DNA of 64,000 bases from Vavraia culicis subsp. floridensis (Eukaryota > Microsporidia > Pleistophoridae): the NCBI RefSeq assembly GCF_000192795.1, contig NW_007360635.1, positions 2,759 to 66,758 of the forward strand, given 5' to 3'. The translations under genes and the position numbers were made by a program. Shown here in pieces: positions 1 through 11,393 of this stretch. Within the stretch, counting starts at the first letter, position 1. Every line of letters starts with the position of its first letter. A model generated the notes under the pieces. It made no database searches and was not told where the DNA came from. It was given only the letters and a program-made list of their open reading frames with translations.

Positions 1-535
1 AAGACAACGATGTTATTGCGAACTATCCGTTAGACTTTCTCAACAAGCAGCAGCCTTCAGGAATGCCACCGCACAAGTTAGTTCTAAAAAGAAGTGCGTT
101 GATAATGCTATTGCGCAACCTTGATCCAGCCAATGGCCTGCTCAATGGCACACGCCTGGTGGTTGAAAACTCCACACAAACTTCATCATAGCTACTATTG
201 TAACCGGATCCAGGAAAGGTAGCAGGGCAGCCATACCAAGGATCGACATGGCACCGAGCGAGACACAGCTGCCATTCATACCCAAGAGAAGACAGTTTCC
301 GGTTCTTTTTTCGTTTGCGATGACAATCCACAAGTCACAGGGTTAGTCATTTGACAAGGTAGGTGTTTATCTGCACAGCTCTGTCTTTGTGCATGGTCAG
401 TTGTATGTAGCTCTGTCGAGAGTGCGCTATGCAAACGGTCTAAGGGTGTATGTTGCTGACAATGGAGACCAAGGAAAGCATGAGAATGGTAAAGTATACA
501 CAAGAAATGTTGTATACAATGAGCTACTGGAATGA
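1..535 (+). pseudogene. Decayed Helitron Pif1-like helicase, C-terminal fragment
   Basis: Conceptual translation reads as the C-terminal part of the Pif1-family helicase of Helitron (rolling-circle) transposons. From base 6 one frame gives the block MPPHKLVLKRSALIMLLRNL followed by LDPANGLLNGTRLVVEN, the characteristic segment before helicase motif V. Around base 170 the frame shifts; the next frame gives the IPRIDMAPSETQLPF block and then SFAMTIHKSQG. This is interrupted by an in-frame TAG at 344-346 and continues with FDKVGVYL and GQLYVALSRVRYANGL (motif VI) to a TGA at 533-535. One frameshift plus one internal stop mean it is not functional as it stands. The element continues upstream of the window, so its termini cannot be examined. 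Confidence 0.85.
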
Positions 536-1217
536 AAGTGATTTATTGATTTGTAACTATACAACAGTTGGTAGAAAGGAATGACCTAATGTTGCAGTTG
601 TATTCAAAAGCGCTATTTTGATCTACTATCCATTCATACACCCGTTTTTAAAAAACGGAATAGCACAGCTAGTAATTACAAGAGCATTATTCCTTCGTCG
701 ATGTAAGATCATACAAAATAATAAAAATGGCTTATCACATGCTGTACATTCATTTTAAAACAATAGAAGGATGTTAAAACGGCCTTTACAGCCTAAGCAA
801 AATTACTTTGGACAAACGATTACGATCATGAACGTAATTCAAATGTTTGATCTGTGTAATAAGCGATCTTTGCCATTAAAATTTTCAGTGCAATATACTC
901 GCTACAAAATCGTTGAAACATCGTCCGTCGCGTCACCATCAAACAACAGGTCCTTCTTAGGTAGCAAGGATTATGCACCTCTCAATACCAGCAGTAAATA
1001 AACATTCATCTCTACAAAAGTCGCATCACGCCACATGAACGTAGAGTGTCGTTTCAAAGTATTTTACCGCAATGCTAGATCCAACACACGAAATATCATC
1101 TCGAATAGTTCTGCGGCAGCAGTGCATCCGACCACGTTCTCTCGTACCTCCAAAAACAACGTTAATATGTCAAAACCAACAAACTTTTCAAACAATCACT
1201 TTTATTAAATATCACAA
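536..1217. other. Intergenic, no gene recognised
   Basis: AT-rich sequence between the Helitron remnant and the 3' end of the IQGAP-like gene. A short open frame at 771-1001 has no family resemblance. The left part may be the untranslated tail of the Helitron, but no terminal hairpin or CTRR end was identified. Confidence 0.5.
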
Positions 1218-4115
1218 TCATCTCCTTACGTAATTATCGTTCACCAGCCGTAATAGCCCCTTAGAGTTAAACTCTAACGATCCAACAACGATACTCTTCT
1301 CCTCCCTCTTGTTCAGAATTTCTTCAAACGTAATACACACATTCTCAACAGTCTGTCCACCTGCCAGCACATGAATATCAATAACACCTGGCTTCTCACA
1401 CGAAAAGTAAAGGACCACAGGATCATCCATCATGTAGTCATGAACCGCCATGAGAATATTCTTTTTATGCAATTGCTTGAATTTGTACTTGTATGTGCCG
1501 TATATGCTCTTCCTGCTGCAATTGCCGCTACCCTTTACGAAGTAGCTTTCGAGCAGCGACTGGAAATATTCGGTCACCGTGTCCATACGCAATCTAAGAA
1601 ATTTGTTCTGCTTCTTGAGGTTGTTCAGTGTTTTGTTATTAATTTTGATTTCCATCCTTCGTTGCGACGTGAGAATACGTATCTCTTCAATACGCTCGCA
1701 CACCTTTTGCACGAGCTCGTCGTACTTGTTAGCCGTGAGCACACGGTTCTTTTCAAGCATATCGATTCTTTTGAGCACTCCCTCCTTCAGCTCGTCTAGA
1801 AGTGTTGAGTCGTTTATATCAAGGCTCTCCGCCCTGTCATCGTTATTTACGAAGGAGTCTTTGTTGAGAAGATCGTATTCGCTCTCATCCGAGTTATTAA
1901 CATTGTCGTAATCCTCCATGCATTCCTTTACACTCACTTTCATCAAATTGTTCTTGTAGTTCAACAATTTCCTGTATTTACACTCTTCTTCTCTCGTGCT
2001 CTTACTCATCAAAATGCTCTCCAAGTCTCTTCCTTTTGTTACGCTTATGACATCGATTACGTCTCCAACCACGCCAACAAACTTATCCTCCTCATCTTTT
2101 ATGACCGGATTAGAGAGATGAAGAGTTACAAACTCGTTGTCATAATATTCGTACGGCTTAGTCCTCCTTATCAGATTGTCAAAGTCCGCTGACTTAGTTG
2201 TTATCACCTGCAAAATGCCCAGTAGCTGGTTCAACTCCTTCAATGAGAATTGTATCATCGGCTTGTTGATCCTGAACTTGGAGTTGCTTGTTATCTTCGT
2301 CTTCCGAGAAATGCTCTCACAGAAATACATCTCAAGCTGTTCGCGCACGTCCATGCCCCACGATGACAGTGGCAGGTAGTAATCGTTGTCGAACTCACCC
2401 TTTATGATGCCGCTGAACACCGCGTCAATGGTGAGCAGCGTGTTTCTGTCGAACTTGCCCTGAAAATTCGGGAATGCATCTGGTGCAGCGATGAACGGCG
2501 AGATAAAATCGCTGTAGAAATCGCAGAGATCAGTCGCCCTTTTGCTCTCACCACGTTTGGAGAAGAAATACAACACGTAATATGGCATTGCAATCCCGCA
2601 GATCGTATCCACTGTGCGTGACACGATATCCTTAATGGTGTTCAAACTCTTGATGTAGTCCTCCTTGGCGTTGGATACGTTTACTTTGTCTGTGATCAGC
2701 AGGGCGTCACGGATCTCAGTTGCTGTCTTAGAGCTACGGAACAAGTTCACTATGATTTTGTACGAAACCAACCGAATGTCCTCCTCCGTGTTGTCCTCCG
2801 AGTAGAAGCTGCTGCTCATCAATTCGTTGTTATCCTCATCAACTATCTTCAGGATGAGGTACTTGTCTCGTTCCGAAGACGTACTGAACAAAGGAACGAT
2901 GTACCGTGCGATAAAATCCTCCAACTCGTCCTTATCGATCTTACCGAGGATATCAAGGAGTATCTTAGGTTCTGTCTGCATGTAGAACAGGATCTTTTCA
3001 AAATTCTTATTGTACTCTGTAGGGTACAAACTGCTTTCTAGTCCAATATTGAGGCGCGTGTTGTCAAGCACTTTTTCAATTGTGCACATAATTTTATCAA
3101 TCTCGGTTTCCAGCTCATAATTTTCCTTCAATTTCTCTGTTATGAGCCTGTGCTTGGCATCAACCACATATTTAATGTCAGTTGACTGTCGTTTGAGAAC
3201 TTCTCTGATAGAAAAAAGCGATGCCCTGCCCGAAAGCACCTCCTTCATCGGATTTCTCATCAAAAATCTTCTAAAAGTACGTCTCAACACCTCATCATGT
3301 TTTGATGAAAGCCGTTGGGCAATCTTTTCCTTCAGCCGTTTCTTGATAAAATCCACAATAACCATAGGAATCGTATTGTTAAGATTCTCAATCTGTTCCT
3401 TAAGAATGCTTTTGGTGCTGTTCACCTTTTCACGGTACTCTTTGTACCCGCAAAGATTCTTAACAAGTCTTGAAAGTCGCTTCGGCGAAGGCACATATTC
3501 TTCATCAATTACCTTCTTCATCTCCTTTACGTCCCTGCCAATCGCATCAAATTGCAGTGCACTAAAATTCTTAATCTCTTTCCTAGCGCTACTCAGCTCT
3601 TTCTCCGAGAACACATACCTCTTCTTCTCAATTTTATTGACGTATCCAAACTTCTGCAGATGATTGGAGAGCGCATGCAAGCAAAAAATCACCGACGGTA
3701 TGTTCACATCATCGTACGCATCCAAAACACCGTAGTGGTAGCAACGGTTGAGTTTTACATCTCTAAGGAAATTCATGAATACGTTGTGATTGTCTGTGTG
3801 CCTGTAGACCAATTCATTGTTTCTGTACACCCTGGCATCTTTGCCAGATATCACGTTGGCCAGATCCACCAATATCTCACCCTTCCGCAACTTCTCCTTG
3901 AACTCCAAATTATTGTTCATTTCCACGTGTATGTTCTTGCAGATCCAATCACGTGCCTGCGCCATATAACACAAATACTCGTACTCCTTCTCATATTTCC
4001 TGTTTTGATCCATCTCATACGCAGATACGCTTCCCTGCTCAATTCTGTCATGCACATTTTTTCTGATCGGTTTTTTTGACTCGTCGTTCAAATCGATCTC
4101 TAAATTCTCGGCCAT
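1218..4115 (-). CDS. IQGAP-like RasGAP-domain protein (Rng2/Iqg1 type)
   Basis: 965 aa. An N-terminal calponin-homology domain spans about residues 52-158 (ARDWICKNI start, LRKGEILVDLANVI core, FLRDVK, IPSVIFCLHALS end). A helical middle is followed by a RasGAP-like region at about 400-690 and a RasGAP C-terminal domain near 780-920 (LVQKVCERIEEIRIL, FVKGSG, KYKFKQLHKKNIL). This order is the IQGAP plan. Known IQGAPs act as actin-binding scaffolds at the cytokinetic ring; that role is inferred. Obvious IQ calmodulin-binding repeats were not seen between CH and GAP regions, and the protein is shorter than fungal IQGAPs (about 1,500 aa). The catalytic arginine finger is normally absent in this family. 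The start is supported by a CCCCC run (bases 4121-4125 on the other strand) just before the ATG. Confidence 0.85.
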   Translation of the reverse strand: MAENLEIDLNDESKKPIRKNVHDRIEQGSVSAYEMDQNRKYEKEYEYLCYMAQARDWICKNIHVEMNNNLEFKEKLRKGEILVDLANVISGKDARVYRNNELVYRHTDNHNVFMNFLRDVKLNRCYHYGVLDAYDDVNIPSVIFCLHALSNHLQKFGYVNKIEKKRYVFSEKELSSARKEIKNFSALQFDAIGRDVKEMKKVIDEEYVPSPKRLSRLVKNLCGYKEYREKVNSTKSILKEQIENLNNTIPMVIVDFIKKRLKEKIAQRLSSKHDEVLRRTFRRFLMRNPMKEVLSGRASLFSIREVLKRQSTDIKYVVDAKHRLITEKLKENYELETEIDKIMCTIEKVLDNTRLNIGLESSLYPTEYNKNFEKILFYMQTEPKILLDILGKIDKDELEDFIARYIVPLFSTSSERDKYLILKIVDEDNNELMSSSFYSEDNTEEDIRLVSYKIIVNLFRSSKTATEIRDALLITDKVNVSNAKEDYIKSLNTIKDIVSRTVDTICGIAMPYYVLYFFSKRGESKRATDLCDFYSDFISPFIAAPDAFPNFQGKFDRNTLLTIDAVFSGIIKGEFDNDYYLPLSSWGMDVREQLEMYFCESISRKTKITSNSKFRINKPMIQFSLKELNQLLGILQVITTKSADFDNLIRRTKPYEYYDNEFVTLHLSNPVIKDEEDKFVGVVGDVIDVISVTKGRDLESILMSKSTREEECKYRKLLNYKNNLMKVSVKECMEDYDNVNNSDESEYDLLNKDSFVNNDDRAESLDINDSTLLDELKEGVLKRIDMLEKNRVLTANKYDELVQKVCERIEEIRILTSQRRMEIKINNKTLNNLKKQNKFLRLRMDTVTEYFQSLLESYFVKGSGNCSRKSIYGTYKYKFKQLHKKNILMAVHDYMMDDPVVLYFSCEKPGVIDIHVLAGGQTVENVCITFEEILNKREEKSIVVGSLEFNSKGLLRLVNDNYVRR

Positions 4116-5954
4116 TTGATGGGGGTAAGGATTTTTTTTCCTCTTTTTTAATTTTATTTGTTAAAACAAGAAAAATGAAAGTTAAAGATTGTGGAGGGCG
4201 GTAAAATGCTTTGGCTAACAAAACTGTTTATTTTAATAGGACCATCATTCAGGCTATCAAACACATAATTTACTCGCCAAAAATGTTTTTTATTACGTGC
4301 CACTGTGTGCTTTGAACTAAATTAAACTTATACACTGCTTCAATGGGCAGGACCTGCACAAATATTTTGTTCCAGTAGAAGAACGCTTAAAATCAAAGAA
4401 TAGAGGGAATTGATAGCCGTCTGAGCATAGGTTCATGTGAGGAACAAACTTCTCAATAAGGAATCACGGCTCCAAATATAAATCATGATGATAAAAAAGC
4501 GGAATACTCTTCGTTGTGTATAACTATGAACCACATGTACATTAACTTAGTGTACTGTATAAGAACGTGAAGAGAGAATTCTTCCCACTGGTAACCATAA
4601 TTCCACTTCGTGCTGCTATCTAAAATGCCTAATTTATGATGGAATACTAATAAACATACAAACAAAAGCTTTTTATCACTCTATTACCATTATACCAATA
4701 AACTGGTGAATTGTTCCTCTCTCTGCGAGACCACCGCAGCTTTTAGCATTCTTTTGATTTAATTATCTTGCTAAATAAAAATCTTGATTTAACAAATATG
4801 GAATGCGTCGATTTTGGTCGATATACATTAATTTATACCGATGATATACTGCCATCGCTTATATAAGGTTGTAAAAATGAATTATTGCCGTATTGCTTCT
4901 ACGAAAAGTCGATATATATGCTTTAAGTTAACACAACTCACGAAAATATGCTATGATACCGGACATGGATCAAAATTCTTTTATAATTGTCTTAAATGTT
5001 CTAATTCACATTTTTTATACCTTCAGAACACAAAAGTGCTCGGTATACGTACTCCTACAGAAAGCTTTCTTTTATTACCAAAACCTCATGCTCTACACTT
5101 ATACTGCCGTTTATTAACACCCTACTCATTTATTAAACACTATTTTAGCGAATGCTTGTAATTGTATAGGTCTATTACATGATTTCATCCCCTTCTCCGC
5201 TTTAAAATTACAGTTCTATGTACGGTGAGTAGCGAAGAATCAATCAAGGAACGAAATATAAATATTTGAAAAATTAATATAAAATTATATATTTCCCTTT
5301 TTTAGACACGTAAAAGGAAATGGATAGGGATACCTTCGTGTAAATCATTAAGGACACAATAACCTGGCGCAATATCGTATGTTGCGTGTTATTTTCTTGA
5401 TAAATAGGCGCTAGAAAGTTGTTGAGTGCAATTCATTTGTACATTGACAGCAGCAGTGCTCATACGGTTTGCTCATAAGTGAATATAAAAGACTCATCCT
5501 GCTGTGTTGTGGATGGAATCATGATGGGATGTACTGCATAGAATCGGTAATATAGCCAACAAATTGATGTGGGTTCAATATTCATGTTGGTATGTTTACT
5601 TGAAGTATGTCTTTTTGATTTGCTTATCAAGCGATCAATGGAATATTCTCACAGTTACCACATCGTAAAATTACGTACTAAAACATTTTTTGCTTGCGAC
5701 CACAGTCCAGGGGATTAATTGGCAGTATAAACATGCAAAGAACACAAGATAAGATACCGTTCTGTTGTATCCGCCTTTCAAGAGGATCAACTTGCACAAA
5801 AAGATGATTGGATGGCACATTTCGGCATAAAACTTTTGAAACTGAACAAATAAAGTTTACAATTTTTGAGTGTCATCCAGAATTGGAAATTAAGCACATG
5901 GAATTAATTTAATATCACCTAATCTGGCATATCATGGGAACCTCACACGGCTGG
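4116..5954. other. Intergenic, 1.8 kb, no supported gene
   Basis: AT-rich. An open frame of 106 codons at 4841-5161 (+) has no CCC start signal, no recognisable domain and an amino-acid make-up typical of chance AT-rich translation. No RNA gene or repeat was recognised. Confidence 0.5.
4121..4125 (-). promoter_or_regulatory. CCC-type start-proximal motif of the IQGAP gene
   Basis: Read on the minus strand, CCCCC lies five bases before the ATG. The same C-run placement recurs before most genes in the window and matches the CCC/GGG-like signal reported upstream of microsporidian start codons. Assigning it as a transcription signal is an inference from that precedent. Confidence 0.55.
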
Positions 5955-7751
5955 TTACAATAAAAGTACCAGTCTCTCACCCACATAGGCTGTACACCGC
6001 TCACCCAGGCTTATCGCACTGCACAATTCAAACAACTCTTTTGCCATGACACTTTCTCTCTTTTCTTCTATCACACTGACAATCAGCGGCACCAGCTTCT
6101 CAATCACAGGCTTTATTTCCATAAGCAAAGACTGCTGCACATCTGCAAATATGCCTGAGTTCCTAAGTGCAGCAATATCTTTTTTGTCCTTAAAATCGGC
6201 AAGTCCCTTCAAAACTTTCATTTTCTCTGTTTCGTTGGACTTGCTTCGCTGCGAATAGAATGTGATTATCTCGGTGTAGTTGAACAATTCTTTTTTGTTT
6301 TTGAGTATGTAATCGGTGAGGTATTCATTAAGAATGCCGATTATGTTCACATCATCGTTGAATAGATAGTACAACTGAAGTAGCCTGGTCCGGTCATTTC
6401 TCTTGTAAAGGATTGCTGCCACCCGGTCCACTATTGCTTTATCAAGATAGCATATCTCGGATTTAAGACCTAGCAGGTCGTATGCCTCATACTTGACAAT
6501 CATTTCAGCAACGATGGATTCATACCCGCTAAAAGAATGCAGTGAATTGACAAGTTTCAGCTTCCTATCAAGCGATTTAAAGCCTTTCATTAGTGTAAAT
6601 ACAATCTCGGCATACAGCGAAATATCCTTTTTAACTTTGCATAGCTCTCTCATCACGTAGAATATCTCTATGATCGAAAAATCACCTGCATACAGAACAC
6701 GCATCGCAGTACCGTATTTCTTGCAGAATATGAGAACCAGCAGCTTGCACCCATCGACATCCAGCGATTTATTGAGAGTGAGGATGTCACTAACACTGCG
6801 TGCCTGCAGCAGCCTAAACCATAAAAAGTCCTCAAAACTTTCTAAAAGATTCTCCACATCCTCTACATTACAGACGAGCTGGTAAAGCATCAACTTAAAC
6901 CGATCATTCTTAATGCTCCGTGCCTTTTCAAATTCAAGTTTGTTCACGTAATTGTTGTTAAAGAACGCAACAAGCGACTCTTTCAGCGAGGGTGCCATTT
7001 GATCGAAGAATACGTTGAAGGTATCGATCAATTCCAAGGCCTTGTGAACAAACCCGCATCTTACATACGTGTAAACCTCGGCAAAGAGATACCGTCCCTC
7101 ATACGATTCAATAAAGTATTCGTCCTTCGGGTATTTTATTTTTACGTAATCCTCAATGTTACTACCCTTATTGTTTTCCAAAAGGACCTTCTGCACATGG
7201 TCGTAGTAACTTTTCTCCAGAAAGCTCAGTTCTTTGCTGAACAGCTCCTTTCGTTTGTAAAACTCCTCAATTTCCACATGTTTTGTAAAAAAATCGAAGG
7301 CATACTTTAAAAATGGATTCATAAAATCAATACGTGCATGTTTGTCAAAATTGACCTCAATAAACATGGAGTCTCTGACCTGTATTCTGTGAAATATCCC
7401 CTGTTTCATTTTGTCCTCTTCTTTTAATTTTTTTACAAGATTGGAAACGTGCGTCTTCGCCCTTCTAATACCATCCTTAAGCAAGCGATCATTTTTTATC
7501 CTTATGCTATGTTCAAAATAACCGTTTATTATCTCTTGGATATCAATATTCTCTTCCTTCACGGTTTTTTTCTTAAGCAGACACTTTTTCAAGTTAAGAT
7601 CACCCAATGAGAACACCTCATCGATGAACTTGGTGCTTTTGCAGCAATTTCTATATTTATTCGACATCATTTTTAGTTTTGTGATGAGAAGAGCGTAATT
7701 CTCTATCTTTATTGGTTGCAAGACAAGAGGAACAAATTTGTTTTTTGTCAT
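5955..7751 (-). CDS. NIC96: Nucleoporin Nic96/Nup93 family
   Basis: 598 aa, all-helical. It resembles the C-terminal alpha-solenoid of Nup93/Nic96, a core structural component of the inner ring of the nuclear pore that anchors the central channel nucleoporins. Recognisable parts are the block EGRYLFAEVYTYVRCGFVHKALEL (about residues 220-243), the LEDFLWFRLLQARS-type segment (FEDFLWFRLLQA, about 305-316), the LLVLIFCKKYGTAMRVLY block (about 333-350) typical of the family, and a long helical tail. The protein is shorter than yeast Nic96 (839 aa), as expected for a reduced microsporidian version. The start is supported by CCC (bases 7757-7759, minus strand) five bases upstream, with a second C-run a few bases beyond. 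Assignment rests on pattern recognition of divergent helices, so some uncertainty remains. Confidence 0.75.
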   Translation of the reverse strand: MTKNKFVPLVLQPIKIENYALLITKLKMMSNKYRNCCKSTKFIDEVFSLGDLNLKKCLLKKKTVKEENIDIQEIINGYFEHSIRIKNDRLLKDGIRRAKTHVSNLVKKLKEEDKMKQGIFHRIQVRDSMFIEVNFDKHARIDFMNPFLKYAFDFFTKHVEIEEFYKRKELFSKELSFLEKSYYDHVQKVLLENNKGSNIEDYVKIKYPKDEYFIESYEGRYLFAEVYTYVRCGFVHKALELIDTFNVFFDQMAPSLKESLVAFFNNNYVNKLEFEKARSIKNDRFKLMLYQLVCNVEDVENLLESFEDFLWFRLLQARSVSDILTLNKSLDVDGCKLLVLIFCKKYGTAMRVLYAGDFSIIEIFYVMRELCKVKKDISLYAEIVFTLMKGFKSLDRKLKLVNSLHSFSGYESIVAEMIVKYEAYDLLGLKSEICYLDKAIVDRVAAILYKRNDRTRLLQLYYLFNDDVNIIGILNEYLTDYILKNKKELFNYTEIITFYSQRSKSNETEKMKVLKGLADFKDKKDIAALRNSGIFADVQQSLLMEIKPVIEKLVPLIVSVIEEKRESVMAKELFELCSAISLGERCTAYVGERLVLLL

Positions 7752-8428
7752 ACGAAGGGATCGGGGTATTCATAATTTTAGGTTTCTAGAGGGATCTACA
7801 AAACTATGAGATACACAACCGGAAAACGTGACAGAGTGGTGAAACATCTAAAACATACCAAGTATTGCCAAGGCAGAGATTTTATGCAAGTAATAGATCT
7901 TTTAAATTTTGCTGTATATGCTATGCCACAAAAAATAGTTTTTGCTTCTCAAAAGATGAACCGCACCACTAACCATGAAGTATTTATCACCAAAATTTCA
8001 CATCTAATTAGCATTAACTACACATAACCGTTATTGATAGGTTCTTCGAATCTACAACGTAATTAACAACTTTACATGAAATGGTACTAACCAATTAATT
8101 CTATTGTTCAATTGCAGCATGATGATGTATTTGCTGATAAACATATGTCTGATAATGTTCAAACCCGGCGTGAGATATATTCTTATCTTGCTTGGATGAC
8201 CAGGTCATAGTGCAGAGTGTGTATTACGGTGGTGGTACCGCTGAGTTCTCCGATATTTTTGAGATGGCTGTTCAATTACTTTACTATCAAATACCTGATG
8301 GCTTTAACTATCTGTACAACACGCAATCACAACAAAATACTGTGGATGTAAAATTTAATCTTCTCAAACCATAAAATACGCATAGCGCCATAAAAATGCA
8401 CGTATGGTTTTCTGAATACCTGAAATAA
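7752..8428. other. Intergenic between Nic96 and glycyl-tRNA synthetase genes
   Basis: Short open frames at 7806-8027 and 8192-8374 (+) show no recognisable family or start signal. No RNA gene was seen. Confidence 0.45.
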
Positions 8429-10126
8429 CTATTTATTGATCTTGTCAAAGTCAATACTGCCTCTCACTAGACCATCGATCACCTCGACAACTTTTTCAGT
8501 TAAAACTCTCACCTGGTCCATACTATCTCGCTCCCTTATCGTCACCATTTCATCTCTGACACTTTCATTGTCAAAAGTAATGAAGTATGGTACGCCAATC
8601 TCATCAGAACTTGCATATCTCCTTCCAATCGACACGTTACGCTCATTCATAAACACACGTATATTCCTCAGTTTTAGCTGCTCAAAAATATCATTGAGCT
8701 GTTTCTTATAGTCTCCTATTCGTAGGCTGGTCAAACCTACCTGATAGGGTGCCACAACCGGTGATAATGAGAGAACATGTCTTTGTTCGTCATCTTTTCT
8801 CTCCCAGTATACCTGCTCAATAAGAGAGTAAAAGATCCTTCCTATACCAAAACTTGGCTCAATTACTGACGGCACAAAATCTTCAACATGCACCGTGTGC
8901 TCAGTTCTCTTGTACTCCAGACTAATCATCTGTCCATCAAATTCCATCTCCTTGACAAGATTATTCTCTTCAACCTTCAGGTTTTTTATTTTCTCCAGGA
9001 GAAGAGGTAGTTTATCCTTAAAAGTTTTTCCCCACTCTTTCATGTCACACATTGGTTCAAGCTTCACTTCTTGTCTGGGCCTATCTAATCTTTTTTGTGC
9101 AACCAAACTTGCACCCGAGCATTTCGAATGCATGCTCAAGTCATAACACGAACGATCCGCTATCCCTACACATTCAATATACCCATATGTGGTCAAGATC
9201 TCGGCATCCCAACAATCGCATGCATAGTGTGCCATTTCATCCCTCTTGTGCTGTCTGAATCTGAAATCTACGAAACCAACGGCCTTCAAGAAATTGTGTG
9301 TCAGCCCCACAAAATATCCTATGCATCGATTTTTGATAATGTTGTTATCGATGGCATCACACAATCGCATTCGCTTTGTTTCTTGCACTTCTGATCCAAA
9401 ATGTAGAGTCAACTCGACATCTTTGACCCTATCGTACTTTGCGTGTGTCTTCTCATCGGAATGCACAAAAAATTCTAGCTCTGCCTGCTCGAACTCTCGA
9501 ACACGCAAAAGTCCACCACGTGGACTGATCTCATTCCTGAATACCTTTCCGATCGAGAAGGTCCCAAACGGAAATTTCTCATTGTTCAATTCGTATACTT
9601 TCTTGTAGTTTAAAAATTGTCCCTGTGCTGTTTCGGGCCTGAGATACCCCAAATTCTGAGACTTTGGTCCTATGAAAGTCTTAAACATCAAGTTGAAGTG
9701 CGTAGCGTTTCCAAGCTTGTTGCCGCTCGGGCTTTTTACATCAAATTTGGCAATAGTTTCATTGATCTCTTCCAAGGACATGACATCCAGTCGCTCACCT
9801 GTTTCTTCGTCTACTTTATCCCTCAGATAGTGGTCAGCCCGGAAACACTCGCCATTTACCTCGTCGAATATCAGAGTGTCACAAAACTTATCAACATGTC
9901 CACTCGCCTTGAGCACAGCTTCAGGTAGAATTACGGAAGAGTCTACCTCGTATATATTTGGCTCGTTTGTAAATACACTGCGCCAGTAGTTTACAATATT
10001 GTTACGTAGTGAGCAGCCTAGCGGTCCATAATCAAAAAAACCAGCCACACCACCGTAAATATTGCTGGATTGTGATATGAAAAATTTTTTTTTCAGAAGA
10101 TTTTCAATTTTTTGTGCCTTCTGCAT
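8429..10126 (-). CDS. GRS1: Glycyl-tRNA synthetase, cytosolic, eukaryotic dimeric type
   Basis: 565 aa class II aminoacyl-tRNA synthetase that charges tRNA-Gly. Motifs are clear: NIYGGVAGFFDYGPLGCSLR at the N-terminus, the glycine-recognition and motif 2 block RPETAQGQF then FRNEISPRGGLLRVREF with EFEQAELEFF, motif 3 FVPSVIEPSFGIGRIF, and a C-terminal anticodon-binding domain (VAPYQVGLTSL, NERNVSIGRRYASSDEIGVP). The N-terminal WHEP domain found in animal enzymes is absent, and residue 1 is only about 15 residues before the catalytic core. Length and order fit a complete, compact enzyme. On the minus strand, CCC at 10131-10133 precedes the start (TCCCATAGATG). Confidence 0.95.
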   Translation of the reverse strand: MQKAQKIENLLKKKFFISQSSNIYGGVAGFFDYGPLGCSLRNNIVNYWRSVFTNEPNIYEVDSSVILPEAVLKASGHVDKFCDTLIFDEVNGECFRADHYLRDKVDEETGERLDVMSLEEINETIAKFDVKSPSGNKLGNATHFNLMFKTFIGPKSQNLGYLRPETAQGQFLNYKKVYELNNEKFPFGTFSIGKVFRNEISPRGGLLRVREFEQAELEFFVHSDEKTHAKYDRVKDVELTLHFGSEVQETKRMRLCDAIDNNIIKNRCIGYFVGLTHNFLKAVGFVDFRFRQHKRDEMAHYACDCWDAEILTTYGYIECVGIADRSCYDLSMHSKCSGASLVAQKRLDRPRQEVKLEPMCDMKEWGKTFKDKLPLLLEKIKNLKVEENNLVKEMEFDGQMISLEYKRTEHTVHVEDFVPSVIEPSFGIGRIFYSLIEQVYWERKDDEQRHVLSLSPVVAPYQVGLTSLRIGDYKKQLNDIFEQLKLRNIRVFMNERNVSIGRRYASSDEIGVPYFITFDNESVRDEMVTIRERDSMDQVRVLTEKVVEVIDGLVRGSIDFDKINK

Positions 10127-10683
10127 CTATGGGATAGAAATTTAGAAAATTAAATTCGTGAATTGATCAACACTTTAATTGTTGCAGTAAATAGGTGTTG
10201 TACAGGAGTGATATAGTAGCTCTGTGAACCGAGCGTTATGAATGTAAAAGTATATTTAATGGTATTTATCAAGATTAGTATCAATTTAAAGGCTCTAAAT
10301 GACCACTGGGACCATGTAGATACAAATATAGCTCGAAAACTGATTAGTGGTCAGCTTGGAAAAAGTCAAAAATTTTGTTTGGTATGCTTGCTCGGAATAG
10401 GGAGCTAGAAGTAGTGTTACAATTCATTTTTTCTATGATGATCTTAGTTTTCATTTATAAACAACACTAAGGAACATGATTATCAGCTAAAAATTAATCA
10501 CTCAAACTCTACTAGGTGATTATAAATAAATGTGAAAACATGACATACTAAAAGAAAGAAATAAAGTAGATGGGTGATCAAACTTTGTTCTGTTTTATGA
10601 AACAGAAATAGAGCTATTAGTATGAACACAGAAAAAAGACAAGGAACTAACAGCAAGTAAATTTCTATAATTTGAAACGGATA
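10127..10683. other. Intergenic left of the assembly gap
   Basis: AT-rich, no gene seen. Its last 14 bases (10670-10683, ATTTGAAACGGATA) are identical to bases 12035-12048 inside repeat A, so the contig may stop where it enters a repeat. Confidence 0.5.
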
Positions 10684-11393
10684 NNNNNNNNNNNNNNNNN
10701 NNNNNNNNNNNNNNNNNNNNNNNNNNNNNNNNNNNNNNNNNNNNNNNNNNNNNNNNNNNNNNNNNNNNNNNNNNNNNNNNNNNNNNNNNNNNNNNNNNNN
10801 NNNNNNNNNNNNNNNNNNNNNNNNNNNNNNNNNNNNNNNNNNNNNNNNNNNNNNNNNNNNNNNNNNNNNNNNNNNNNNNNNNNNNNNNNNNNNNNNNNNN
10901 NNNNNNNNNNNNNNNNNNNNNNNNNNNNNNNNNNNNNNNNNNNNNNNNNNNNNNNNNNNNNNNNNNNNNNNNNNNNNNNNNNNNNNNNNNNNNNNNNNNN
11001 NNNNNNNNNNNNNNNNNNNNNNNNNNNNNNNNNNNNNNNNNNNNNNNNNNNNNNNNNNNNNNNNNNNNNNNNNNNNNNNNNNNNNNNNNNNNNNNNNNNN
11101 NNNNNNNNNNNNNNNNNNNNNNNNNNNNNNNNNNNNNNNNNNNNNNNNNNNNNNNNNNNNNNNNNNNNNNNNNNNNNNNNNNNNNNNNNNNNNNNNNNNN
11201 NNNNNNNNNNNNNNNNNNNNNNNNNNNNNNNNNNNNNNNNNNNNNNNNNNNNNNNNNNNNNNNNNNNNNNNNNNNNNNNNNNNNNNNNNNNNNNNNNNNN
11301 NNNNNNNNNNNNNNNNNNNNNNNNNNNNNNNNNNNNNNNNNNNNNNNNNNNNNNNNNNNNNNNNNNNNNNNNNNNNNNNNNNNNNNNNNNNNN
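10684..11393. other. Assembly gap, 710 N
   Basis: Unsequenced bases. The gap begins inside repeat A copy 1. Open frames reported across it are artefacts of untranslated N. Confidence 1.

Noticed and set aside
1371..2379. Long plus-strand frames opposite the IQGAP gene, and similar frames opposite other genes
   Set aside because: Shadows of the real genes: no motifs, and codon periodicity follows the opposite strand.
4841..5161. 106-codon plus-strand frame
   Set aside because: No start signal, no domain, and composition as expected for AT-rich non-coding DNA.
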